A stretch of DNA of 64,000 bases from Chitinophagaceae bacterium (GTDB lineage: Bacteria > Bacteroidota > Bacteroidia > Chitinophagales > Chitinophagaceae): assembly GCA_016786845.1 (NCBI GenBank), contig JAEUVB010000012.1, forward strand, positions 124,001 through 188,000, given 5' to 3'. A program made the translations under genes and the position numbers. Below the pieces are notes generated by a model. It saw only the letters and a list, made by a program, of their open reading frames with translations. It was not told the DNA's origin and searched no databases. This document shows, one piece after another, positions 20,046 through 28,064 of the stretch (the stretch's first letter is position 1; the number at the start of each line of letters is the position of its first letter).

Positions 20046-20603
20046 TTAATAGCCTAAACTACGCATGATTTGCTCCAAGTCCCTCTCCTCTTCAGGGTCA
20101 TAGTTTGCGTTTAAATTGATCCCGTTTAATTTAGCCCATGACTGATAATACGCAGCCGTTACAGGATTTTTCAATTCCTTTACGATGGCATAGCAATTGG
20201 TCTGCAATTGACGATTGATTAGTTTCACCAACAATCTGCCTTGCGTGATATTAAGTGCGCTTAATTTATCCTCAAAATTCTCTTTGATTTCCGCTTCCCT
20301 GGTCTTGATATATTTTTTTCTTGCCTTACGGCTCATCTGGTCAGTAACCTCGTCTATTTCCCGAAACAATGAAACTGCTGCATTCACATAAGGCATCACC
20401 ATTTTCACATAATGTTTGAGTTGATTATATCTGTAACGTGCCGTGTCATTTGCAAAATGACGCGTATCTAAGATTACTGCCTCATTGAGCTGCACATGAT
20501 ATTCAGGCTGCCCATTCGCATTCGATGGTGCAATGGTCGGAAAATTCTGTTGCGCAAACCCATTCAAACAACACATACACAATATAAATAGGGCCTTTTT
20601 CAT
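20046..20603 (-). CDS. DUF4294 family protein, secreted or periplasmic
   Basis: This 185-residue protein has a signal peptide (KKALFILCMCCLNGFAQQ) followed by a basic, helical region that fits the Bacteroidota-restricted DUF4294 family. Recognisable parts are AVILDTRHFANDTARYRYN and the central YVKMVMPYVNAA. The C-terminal part contains GRLLVKLINRQ and ends acidic (DPEEERDLEQ). The function of the family is unknown to me. It is convergent with nuoJ and divergent from the alpha/beta hydrolase gene. Confidence 0.75.
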   Translation of the reverse strand: MKKALFILCMCCLNGFAQQNFPTIAPSNANGQPEYHVQLNEAVILDTRHFANDTARYRYNQLKHYVKMVMPYVNAAVSLFREIDEVTDQMSRKARKKYIKTREAEIKENFEDKLSALNITQGRLLVKLINRQLQTNCYAIVKELKNPVTAAYYQSWAKLNGINLNANYDPEEERDLEQIMRSLGY

Positions 20604-20676
20604 GTTCAGTAATTTATGTTGACAAATTTAAACGATCGGCATGTCTGAAATCGTTAATTAATTCCTTAGGTCGTAG

Positions 20677-20684
20677 TATGTTTG
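20677..20684 (+). promoter_or_regulatory. -7 box TATGTTTG upstream of the alpha/beta hydrolase
   Basis: An exact TAnnTTTG match ends 11 bases before the ATG at 20696. If used, the mRNA leader is only a few bases long. Confidence 0.5.
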
Positions 20685-20695
20685 CCGTATAAATT

Positions 20696-21550
20696 ATGTT
20701 CAACCAAGAACTTCAAGTTGCTATTTTAGACAACAATATTCGCATTGCATATACAGAACATGGCCAACGTAAGCACGAAACCATACTTTTCATACATGGT
20801 TTGGCCAATTACCTAAGAGTATGGTCGTGGAATATTGCCGGATTAGAAAACCACTTTCATTGTATCGCGATCGATCTGCCCGGCAATGGCTTTTCTTCCC
20901 GGGGCGACTATCCCTATGATATGGAATTTTTTGCTGAAACATTATTTGAATTCTGTGAAAAAACCAACTTAAAAAAAGTGATTTTAGCCGGGCACTCCAT
21001 GGGTGGACAAATCGCGATGACCATGGCCTTAAAATATCCGGAACTGGTCAATTCCCTGCTACTATTTGCGCCGGCCGGATTCGAATATTATACACCTCAG
21101 GAAGCTTTATTGTTTAAAAGTGCCATCACCTTGGGCGACTTTTTGAATATGGACGAAGTGCATATTTCCCAATCCATCAATTCATCCTTTTTCCGACAAA
21201 ACAAAATTTCTGCTCAAATCATTAAAGATCTGAATGACATCATAAAATCGAATGATCGAGGCCCTTACCGGAAAATGCTGGACAGGTGCATGAATGCCAT
21301 GCTCAACGATCAATGGTTTTATAAATTGCCGAAATTACCCCAACCGGCATTGGTGTTTTTTGGCGAACGGGATATGCTCATTCCAAATCGATTTCTACAT
21401 CCGGTCAGTACTAAAGAGATCGGCGAAAAGGGCGTAGCTCAAATGCAAAATGCCCGCCTGATCACCTATCCCGATACCGGGCATTTTGTACAGATCGAGG
21501 CATTTGAATCAGTCAACAAAGAGATTCTCAATTTACAGCAAGGCTGCTAA
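20696..21550 (+). CDS. Alpha/beta hydrolase
   Basis: A 284-residue alpha/beta-hydrolase fold enzyme. The oxyanion/HG region is FIHGLANYLRVW, the nucleophile elbow is GHSMGG (Ser near 102), the acid is in FFGERDMLIP, and the histidine is in DTGHFVQ near the C-terminus. The catalytic triad is therefore complete. There is no signal peptide, so it is cytoplasmic. The substrate cannot be told from sequence; esterase, lactonase or C-C hydrolase activities are all possible. The stop is followed by about 240 bp without a convincing gene before mreB. Confidence 0.85.
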   Translation: MFNQELQVAILDNNIRIAYTEHGQRKHETILFIHGLANYLRVWSWNIAGLENHFHCIAIDLPGNGFSSRGDYPYDMEFFAETLFEFCEKTNLKKVILAGHSMGGQIAMTMALKYPELVNSLLLFAPAGFEYYTPQEALLFKSAITLGDFLNMDEVHISQSINSSFFRQNKISAQIIKDLNDIIKSNDRGPYRKMLDRCMNAMLNDQWFYKLPKLPQPALVFFGERDMLIPNRFLHPVSTKEIGEKGVAQMQNARLITYPDTGHFVQIEAFESVNKEILNLQQGC

Positions 21551-21787
21551 TATGCTTTCCGGTACTTCGTTTTTTCATCATACCTTTTTAAACACACCGG
21601 CCTTCAATCCCGAAAAGAATAATCCCATTCCGGGTACAAAAAGACTCATTTTAACATCCTCCGCCGGCCCTCTGCACCATTGGGATTCAGGTGAAATTCA
21701 TAAATTCCCAAGAAATAAAAATAAATATTTTTCATTTGTTGATAATATCTTCTAACTTCGCAAACGCCTCAATTTGGCTGTATTTAT

Positions 21788-22810
21788 ATGGGATTATTCA
21801 ACTTTTTTACACAAGATGTGGCCATCGATTTGGGCACAGCCAATACACTCATTATTCATAATGATCAGGTGGTGGTAGATGAACCCTCCATCGTAGCCGT
21901 TGACCGAACGACCAATAAAATCATTGCCGTTGGTAAACGTGCCATGATGATGGACGGAAAAGTACACGAAAATTTAAAAACCATTCGTCCATTAAAGGAT
22001 GGAGTTATTGCCGATTTCAATGCCGCAGAAGGCATGATTCGCGAAATGATCAAACTCATTTACCCCAAAAAGCCTCTTTTCGCTCCAAGTTGGAGAATGG
22101 TGATATGCATTCCTTCGTCCATTACCGAAGTAGAAAAGCGTGCCGTACGAGATAGTGCCGAGCAAGCCGGAGCCAAAGAAGTTTACATGATACATGAACC
22201 TATGGCTGCTGCTTTAGGTATTGGGATTGATGTTGAGGAACCTACCGGTAATATGGTCATTGATATTGGAGGTGGAACCACCGGCATTTCTATCATTTCT
22301 TTATCCGGTATTGTATGCGATGAAAGTATACGTATTGCCGGTGATGAATTTACGGCAGATATTATTGAAGCTATGCGTCGCTATCACAGTTTGTTGATTG
22401 GTGAACGTACCGCAGAACAAATCAAAATTCAGGTAGGCAGTGCTCTGAAAGAATTAGAAACACCTCCGGATGACGTGGCTGTCAATGGGCGAGATTTAGT
22501 GACAGGAATACCAAAGCAAATTATGGTTTCATACCAGGAAGTTGCTGATGCCTTGGACAAATCCATCTTTAAAATCGAAGAGGCTGTCTTAAAAGCATTA
22601 GAAAAAACGCCACCGGAATTAGCTTCTGATATTTTCCGCAGAGGATTGTATCTGACAGGTGGTGGTGCATTGTTACGCGGGTTGGATAAGAGAATTTCGC
22701 ATAAAATTAAATTGCCCGTTCATATCGCCGATGATCCTTTACGCAGTGTAGTTCGAGGTACGGGTATGGCACTGAAGCACATCAATAAGTATCCATTTTT
22801 AATGCAATAA
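21788..22810 (+). CDS. mreB: Rod shape-determining protein MreB
   Basis: A 340-residue bacterial actin homologue that forms membrane-associated filaments guiding lateral wall synthesis. Phosphate-binding loops are visible as AIDLGTANTLI near residue 12 and DIGGGTTGISII near 158, and the adenosine motif as LTGGGALLRG near 292. Length is normal for the family. It heads the operon mreB-mreC-mreD-SET gene. A near-match -7 box (TAACTTCG, 21753-21760) lies 27 bases upstream. Confidence 0.96.
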   Translation: MGLFNFFTQDVAIDLGTANTLIIHNDQVVVDEPSIVAVDRTTNKIIAVGKRAMMMDGKVHENLKTIRPLKDGVIADFNAAEGMIREMIKLIYPKKPLFAPSWRMVICIPSSITEVEKRAVRDSAEQAGAKEVYMIHEPMAAALGIGIDVEEPTGNMVIDIGGGTTGISIISLSGIVCDESIRIAGDEFTADIIEAMRRYHSLLIGERTAEQIKIQVGSALKELETPPDDVAVNGRDLVTGIPKQIMVSYQEVADALDKSIFKIEEAVLKALEKTPPELASDIFRRGLYLTGGGALLRGLDKRISHKIKLPVHIADDPLRSVVRGTGMALKHINKYPFLMQ

Positions 22811-22859
22811 TTCCGAGTTTCAGACCGGCCTTCAAAGTAACCATCAAAATAAATAGCGC

Positions 22860-23693
22860 GTGCGCAATCTACTGCTGCTGATTCGACAACATTATGCATT
22901 CTTTATGTTTGTGATTCTGGAGTTGATTTGTTTTGTCATTATATTTTCCAATAACTCTTACCAGCAGACCTCTTATTTTAATTCATCACGTGCCATTGCC
23001 GGGAAGCTTTATCAGCGAAAAGAAAAATTGGTCGGTTTTTTCAATTTAAAATCGGTCAACGAAAACCTCATGAAGGAAAATGCATTGCTTCGTCAGCGTT
23101 TAGGCATTTCTGTACCCAATAACCCTTTAAAAGATACCAGCTATTCCGTCAGTCATGTGGGAGACTCTGTGAGTCAGACGACCCATTATCATTATATTCC
23201 GGCCAAAGTATTGAACAGCACTATCGATCAAAAACTGAATTACCTTACTTTAAATGTAGGGTCCAGGCATGGCGTAAAAAAGAATTTTGCAGTCATTAGT
23301 GATAAAGGCATCGTGGGAAAAGTTGCGAATGTGAGTCAGGATTATTGTATTGTACTGACCATTTTATCTGAACGATTTACGCCAAGCGCGATGGTCCCGG
23401 ACGGCACGGTAGGAAAGATAGCATGGGACGGAAAGAATGTTGAAATGGTCGATCTCACAGGCATCCCGCAGTCGGTGAAACTCAAACCGCTCGACACCGT
23501 TTATACGAGCGGGTATGGAATATTCCCTGAAAAAATCATGATTGGTCGAGCGGCTAAGGCGGAAAATGGCTATGGCTATAAAATCTGGCTTTCCACTAAA
23601 TTTAGAAACCTTCATTTTGTCTATGTGATTAAAGATGAAACCAATATTGCAAGAACCCGTATAGAAGACTCCCTACAAGCTGCCCTGAAATGA
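22860..23693 (+). CDS. mreC: Rod shape-determining protein MreC
   Basis: A 277-residue periplasmic scaffold protein of the elongasome. The start is a GTG at 22860, 49 bp after mreB. A single transmembrane helix covers residues about 12-30, followed by a coiled coil (ENLMKENALLRQRL) and then the beta-barrel domain with the family motif LNVGSRHGVKKNFAVIS and the later GIVGKV. The stop overlaps the mreD start by 4 bp (ATGA), so the two are translationally coupled. Confidence 0.92.
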   Translation: MRNLLLLIRQHYAFFMFVILELICFVIIFSNNSYQQTSYFNSSRAIAGKLYQRKEKLVGFFNLKSVNENLMKENALLRQRLGISVPNNPLKDTSYSVSHVGDSVSQTTHYHYIPAKVLNSTIDQKLNYLTLNVGSRHGVKKNFAVISDKGIVGKVANVSQDYCIVLTILSERFTPSAMVPDGTVGKIAWDGKNVEMVDLTGIPQSVKLKPLDTVYTSGYGIFPEKIMIGRAAKAENGYGYKIWLSTKFRNLHFVYVIKDETNIARTRIEDSLQAALK

Positions 23694-24235
23694 ATCCCAT
23701 CCTTAAACAATTGTTGAACTTTATCATCATACTTTCAGTACAGATTTTTCTGCTGAACGATATCGTTATAAAATCTTCTATATTATTGTTTGGCATTCCT
23801 GTCTTCATCCCATTGATTTACCCGTTATTTTTATTGCTCTTACCATTAAATACTTCACATTGGGGCACCTTGATCCTTGGATTTGTAACAGGGATAACCA
23901 TGGATGTCTTTTCCAACACCCCCGGTATGCATGCAGCAGCTTGTGTACTCCTGGCTTACATGCGCCCTTATTTACTGAATCTGTTTTTTCAACAAAACAT
24001 TCGCGACCTAGGAAATATTTATCCGACCTTGTTTCAGATGGGCTTCCGTTCCTTTTTGCTGTACATCGGTTTTGCCGTATTAATTCATCACTTATTTTTT
24101 TACAGCATTCAAATATGGAGTTTCAAAAATATACTTTACATCATCCTGAAGACGGTCTTATCCTCAGTTTTCTCTATTTTATTGATCATCTTAAGTCAGC
24201 TGCTTTTTGCTAAACGTGAAATTCGAAGAGCATGA
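23690..24235 (+). CDS. mreD: Rod shape-determining protein MreD
   Basis: A 181-residue integral membrane protein with about five helices, of the size and hydrophobicity of MreD. It contains the helix segment GFVTGITMDVFSNTPGMHA, which resembles the conserved GxxxGxxxD region of the family. It overlaps mreC by 4 bp upstream and the SET-domain gene by 4 bp downstream. The usual downstream partners (PBP2/mrdA and rodA) are not here. Confidence 0.88.
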   Translation: MNPILKQLLNFIIILSVQIFLLNDIVIKSSILLFGIPVFIPLIYPLFLLLLPLNTSHWGTLILGFVTGITMDVFSNTPGMHAAACVLLAYMRPYLLNLFFQQNIRDLGNIYPTLFQMGFRSFLLYIGFAVLIHHLFFYSIQIWSFKNILYIILKTVLSSVFSILLIILSQLLFAKREIRRA

Positions 24236-24612
24236 TTCTGCCCGGCATTTTCACAGCTTGTACGGACGATAAAGGCTGGGGAGTGTTCACCGCTTTACCC
24301 ATTGCAGCTGATACACTTGTAGAAGTCTCACCTGTAATTATTTTGAGTGCTGAAGAAAAAAAACTCATTGATCAAACTCGCTTGTTCAATTATATTTTCG
24401 ACTGGCAACTGGATCAGTGTTGTATGGCCATGGGCTATATCCCGATTTATAACCATAGCTATCATTCGAATAGCGAATATTTTCAAGACTACGAAACCGG
24501 CACCATCAGTATTCGCACTGTACGAGACATAGCAGCAGGCGAAGAATTAACCATCAACTATAATGGTGATTGGGATAATCAAAAGCCGGTTTGGTTTGAG
24601 GCATTGCCCTAA
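24232..24612 (+). CDS. SET domain protein (putative protein lysine methyltransferase)
   Basis: A 126-residue stand-alone SET domain. The pattern is clear: the N-terminal KGWGVFTA (SAM-binding GxG region), the central YIPIYNHSYHSN (the NHS motif that binds SAM and forms part of the pseudoknot), and the C-terminal GEELTINYNGDW (ELTxxY). No pre- or post-SET cysteine cluster is present. Known SET enzymes methylate protein lysines using SAM. The start overlaps the mreD stop by 4 bp, so it is likely translated with the cell-shape operon. Its target is unknown; a link with MreB or wall enzymes is only inferred from position. Confidence 0.85.
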   Translation: MILPGIFTACTDDKGWGVFTALPIAADTLVEVSPVIILSAEEKKLIDQTRLFNYIFDWQLDQCCMAMGYIPIYNHSYHSNSEYFQDYETGTISIRTVRDIAAGEELTINYNGDWDNQKPVWFEALP

Positions 24613-24618
24613 GGAAAA

Positions 24619-25902
24619 CTAAATTTTCCAGCCCGGATATAATGGGAAGCCCTTCATAAATTGATTAATATCATTTTTAACGGACAGAATATTGGACTGA
24701 TTGTCCGTATCCCTGATGACTGTGTCGATCCAATCTACTATTTGCTCCATATGTTGCTCTTTCAACCCACGAGTGGTCAGGGCGGAAACGCCCACCCGAA
24801 TTCCCGAAGTAATAAATGGCGATTTATCATCATAAGGAACCATATTTTTATTGATGGTAATATCAGCTTTCACTAATGTATTTTCTGCCTTCTTACCTGA
24901 AATTCCCTTATTTCTCAGATCAATCAGAAGCAAATGATTATCTGTTCCACCGGACACAATATCATAATCCCTTGAAGTAAAAGCTTTCTCCATCGCTTTG
25001 GCATTCGCAATGATTTGTTTGGCATAAACCATAAAATCATCCTGAAGGATTTCGAAAAAGGCAACCGCTTTCGCAGCAATGACATGCTCTAACGGCCCTC
25101 CCTGAGTACCCGGGAAAACGGCTAGATTGATCAGATCGCTCATCATTCTAACTTCACCTTTAGGGTTCAACAATCCAAATGGATTTTCGAAATCTTGCTT
25201 CATTAAAATGATACCGCCTCGCGGACCTCTTAACGTTTTATGCGTAGTTGATGTTACGAAATGACAATGTTCAAAAGGGGAGCGCAATAAGCCCTTAGCG
25301 ATCAGTCCTGCCGGATGGGCCATATCACAAAGTACAAGGGCATTCACTTGATCCGCAATGGCTCTTACCCTGGCATAATCCCAATCCCGACTATATGCTG
25401 ATGCACCGCAAATAATTAATTTAGGACGCTCCCGCAAAGCCACTTCTTCCATGTGATCATAATCTACCAATCCATCCTCTTTTTTTACGCCGTAAAAAAA
25501 TGGCTGGTATAATTTTCCGGAAAAATTCACCGGAGAACCATGGGTCAAATGGCCTCCCATACTTAAATCTAATCCCAATATTTTATCCCCAGGTTTCAAA
25601 ACAGCCAACATCACCGCGGCATTGGCCTGAGCGCCTGAGTGAGGCTGTACATTGGCAAATTCTACGTTGAAAATTTTCTTTGCTCTTTGGATGGCCAGAT
25701 CCTCACTTTGATCAACGACCTCACAACCACCATAGTAGCGCTTACCTGGATATCCTTCGGCATATTTATTCGTCATCACATTACCCATGGCACGCATCAC
25801 TTGTTCACTGGTAAAATTTTCCGAGGCAATCAGTTCCAGTCCGTGTTGTTGACGATCAAATTCTTTTTGAATAAGTGAAAATATTTCCTGATCAAACTGC
25901 AT
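24619..25902 (-). CDS. glyA: Serine hydroxymethyltransferase
   Basis: A 427-residue cytosolic PLP enzyme that interconverts serine and glycine with tetrahydrofolate as one-carbon carrier. The PLP lysine is K222 in [14 protein letters not shown]. Other SHMT signatures are [27 protein letters not shown] and [11 protein letters not shown]. The length matches the bacterial family. It is monocistronic and convergent with the SET-domain gene (6 bp between stops). Upstream on the minus strand, TATCTTTA is a near match to the -7 box. Confidence 0.97.
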   Translation of the reverse strand: MQFDQEIFSLIQKEFDRQQHGLELIASENFTSEQVMRAMGNVMTNKYAEGYPGKRYYGGCEVVDQSEDLAIQRAKKIFNVEFANVQPHSGAQANAAVMLAVLKPGDKILGLDLSMGGHLTHGSPVNFSGKLYQPFFYGVKKEDGLVDYDHMEEVALRERPKLIICGASAYSRDWDYARVRAIADQVNALVLCDMAHPAGLIAKGLLRSPFEHCHFVTSTTHKTLRGPRGGIILMKQDFENPFGLLNPKGEVRMMSDLINLAVFPGTQGGPLEHVIAAKAVAFFEILQDDFMVYAKQIIANAKAMEKAFTSRDYDIVSGGTDNHLLLIDLRNKGISGKKAENTLVKADITINKNMVPYDDKSPFITSGIRVGVSALTTRGLKEQHMEQIVDWIDTVIRDTDNQSNILSVKNDINQFMKGFPLYPGWKI

Positions 25903-26049
25903 ATCAATTGTGTTTTGGGCCGTAAAGATAGCAGATTCAAAATGGATATTTTTTAATTCTTACACAAGAATATTACGGTATAACGCTTATTTTTACCCAA
26001 TGCGGAAGGCAAGCATGAGACTTCTTCAAAAACTTAATCAGGTAATCAA

Positions 26050-27045
26050 ATGAAAGTAATAATTCCCGTGGCCGGAGCCGGCGCCAAATTGAGACCACAC
26101 ACCTATACCCAACCTAAACCCCTGATTCCTTTAGCCGGTAAAACAATATTGAGTTTCATCCTGGATCAATTTATCGATGCCGGACAGCAGGATTTTATTT
26201 TCATTATTGGTTATTTAGGTGAAAAAATAAGAGATTATGTTCACGAAAAATATCCGGGAATCAATGCCACATTTTTGGTTCAAAATGAACGACAAGGTAC
26301 GGGCCATGCAGTTTATCTAGCCAAAGATCATGTTGCCTTGAACGAAGAAATGCTGATCATATATGGTGACACCATTTGCGATTTTAATTTGCCTGAAGTC
26401 CTTCAATCTGAGCATTCATTAATCGGCGTTAAAAAGGTGGATGACCCACGGGATTTTGGTGTCGCTGAAATTAATGCAGACGGGTTTGTAAAACATGTGA
26501 TTGAAAAACCTAAAATTCCAAAATCTAATCTTGCTTTGGTGGGCATATATAAAATTAAAGAGTCGTCTAAAATGTTTGAAATTATCGAGGAGCAATTTCA
26601 TCAAGACCATACTCAAGAAGAATATCACTTTACCAATGTTCTCGATGCAATGGTCAAATCAGGATTGAAAATCGGCACTTTTCAAGTCAACAATTGGTTT
26701 GATTGCGGCAAAAAGGAATCATTACTGGAAACAAACGCAATACTGCTGAATAAGGTAGAGTATGCATCCGAAGAAATCCCATTCTTCGACAATACCATTG
26801 TCATTCATCCGGTAAGTATTGCCGAAGGATGTGTGATCGAAAATTCTATCATAGGCCCTAACGTAACAATTGGAGAAAAGGCCGTGATCAGGTCTTCTAT
26901 GGTTCGCGATTCTATCATTGGTTCTTATTCAGTCATCGAAAAAGTCGTCCTGCATTCTTCGCTCATCGGAAGTGATGCCTATATCTGCGGCGCCAGCCAA
27001 AGTTTAAACATCGGAGACAATACAGAAATTGATTTAAGTAAATAA
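26050..27045 (+). CDS. Sugar-1-phosphate nucleotidyltransferase with left-handed helix tail
   Basis: A 331-residue protein with the nucleotidyltransferase Rossmann domain (residues 1-235). The glycine-rich signature is variant: PVAGAGAKLRPHTYTQPKPL instead of the usual GGxGTRLxPLT. The acidic metal site is in IYGDTI, and the sugar pocket in VIEKPKIP. From about 250 to the end, hexapeptide-like repeats (SIIGPNVTIGEKAVI) suggest a left-handed beta helix, as in glucose-1-phosphate thymidylyltransferase-like and GlmU-like proteins. It would supply an activated sugar; the exact nucleotide and sugar are not known. It ends 2 bp before the nitronate monooxygenase and lies upstream of polysaccharide export genes. 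Confidence 0.85.
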   Translation: MKVIIPVAGAGAKLRPHTYTQPKPLIPLAGKTILSFILDQFIDAGQQDFIFIIGYLGEKIRDYVHEKYPGINATFLVQNERQGTGHAVYLAKDHVALNEEMLIIYGDTICDFNLPEVLQSEHSLIGVKKVDDPRDFGVAEINADGFVKHVIEKPKIPKSNLALVGIYKIKESSKMFEIIEEQFHQDHTQEEYHFTNVLDAMVKSGLKIGTFQVNNWFDCGKKESLLETNAILLNKVEYASEEIPFFDNTIVIHPVSIAEGCVIENSIIGPNVTIGEKAVIRSSMVRDSIIGSYSVIEKVVLHSSLIGSDAYICGASQSLNIGDNTEIDLSK

Positions 27046-27047
27046 GT

Positions 27048-28031
27048 ATGGAACATTTTGGAAAATTCTCAGCAGACGGATTAACATTTGACAACAGAAT
27101 AACCCGTCTGTTCAATATAAACTATCCCATCATTCAAGCAGGAATGATTTGGGCATCGGGCTGGAAGCTGGCTTCGGCGGTGAGTAATGCAGGCGGACTC
27201 GGCCTGATCGGGGCCGGAAGTATGTATCCCGCTGTATTAGAAGAACATCTTATTCAATGTAAAAGAGCAACAAATAGACCATTTGGTGTCAATTTGCCCC
27301 TCCTTTATCCGGATATTGACAAGCACATTGATCTGATCCTCAAATATCAGGTGCCTATCGTTTTTACTTCTGCCGGAAATCCAAAAACATGGACCCAAAT
27401 TTTAAAAGACCATGGAGTGATTGTGGCCCATGTCGTATCGTCTTCTAAGTTTGCCCTTAAGTGCCAGGATGCAGGCGTAGATGCGGTTGTCGCGGAAGGA
27501 TTCGAAGCCGGAGGACATAATGGCCGTGAAGAAACTACCACTCTTTGTTTAATTCCATCAGTTAGAGATACCATACATATTCCCTTAATTGCCGCAGGGG
27601 GCATCGCTAGCGGTCGTTCTATGCTGGCCACGATGATATTGGGTGCAGAAGGCGTTCAAATAGGAACAAGGTTTGTATGTAGCCCGGAGGCATCGAGCCA
27701 CATCCATTTCAAACAAAGGATACTTGAGGCCGGCGAGGGAGACACGGAATTAGTCCTCAAACAATTGACACCGGTACGATTATTAAAAAATGAATTTTAC
27801 CGTCAAGTTAAAGACGCAGAAAATTCGTGTAAGTCTGTAGATGATTTAAACGCCCTATTAGGTAAGGGTCGAGCCAAAAAGGGGATGTTTGAAGGCGATC
27901 TCGTAGAAGGAGAATTGGAGATCGGACAGGTCGCATCGGGCATCGACAAACTGGTTCCGGCTGCGGAAATCGTTCAATCAATCTGGCAGGAATTTAACAG
28001 CTTATTTAAAACTTTAGAAAAAGCATCCTGA
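27048..28031 (+). CDS. Nitronate monooxygenase (FMN-dependent, NPD family)
   Basis: A 327-residue TIM-barrel flavoprotein of the nitronate monooxygenase/2-nitropropane dioxygenase family. Family features include the opening YPIIQAGMIWASG, the glycine-rich SNAGGLGLIGAGSM, and the FMN phosphate sites EGFEAGGHNG and AAGGIASGRSM, then GAEGVQIGTRF. Such enzymes oxidise alkyl nitronates, but many family members have other unknown roles. It follows the nucleotidyltransferase by 2 bp, so the two are coupled in one transcript. Confidence 0.88.
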   Translation: MEHFGKFSADGLTFDNRITRLFNINYPIIQAGMIWASGWKLASAVSNAGGLGLIGAGSMYPAVLEEHLIQCKRATNRPFGVNLPLLYPDIDKHIDLILKYQVPIVFTSAGNPKTWTQILKDHGVIVAHVVSSSKFALKCQDAGVDAVVAEGFEAGGHNGREETTTLCLIPSVRDTIHIPLIAAGGIASGRSMLATMILGAEGVQIGTRFVCSPEASSHIHFKQRILEAGEGDTELVLKQLTPVRLLKNEFYRQVKDAENSCKSVDDLNALLGKGRAKKGMFEGDLVEGELEIGQVASGIDKLVPAAEIVQSIWQEFNSLFKTLEKAS

Positions 28032-28064
28032 TTAATTAACTTATTTTTGAACGATATGCTTTGT

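Noticed and set aside
21552..21755. Possible 67-residue gene between the hydrolase and mreB
   Set aside because: The frame begins in the hydrolase gene, has no family look, no promoter box and no Shine-Dalgarno; composition is like intergenic DNA.
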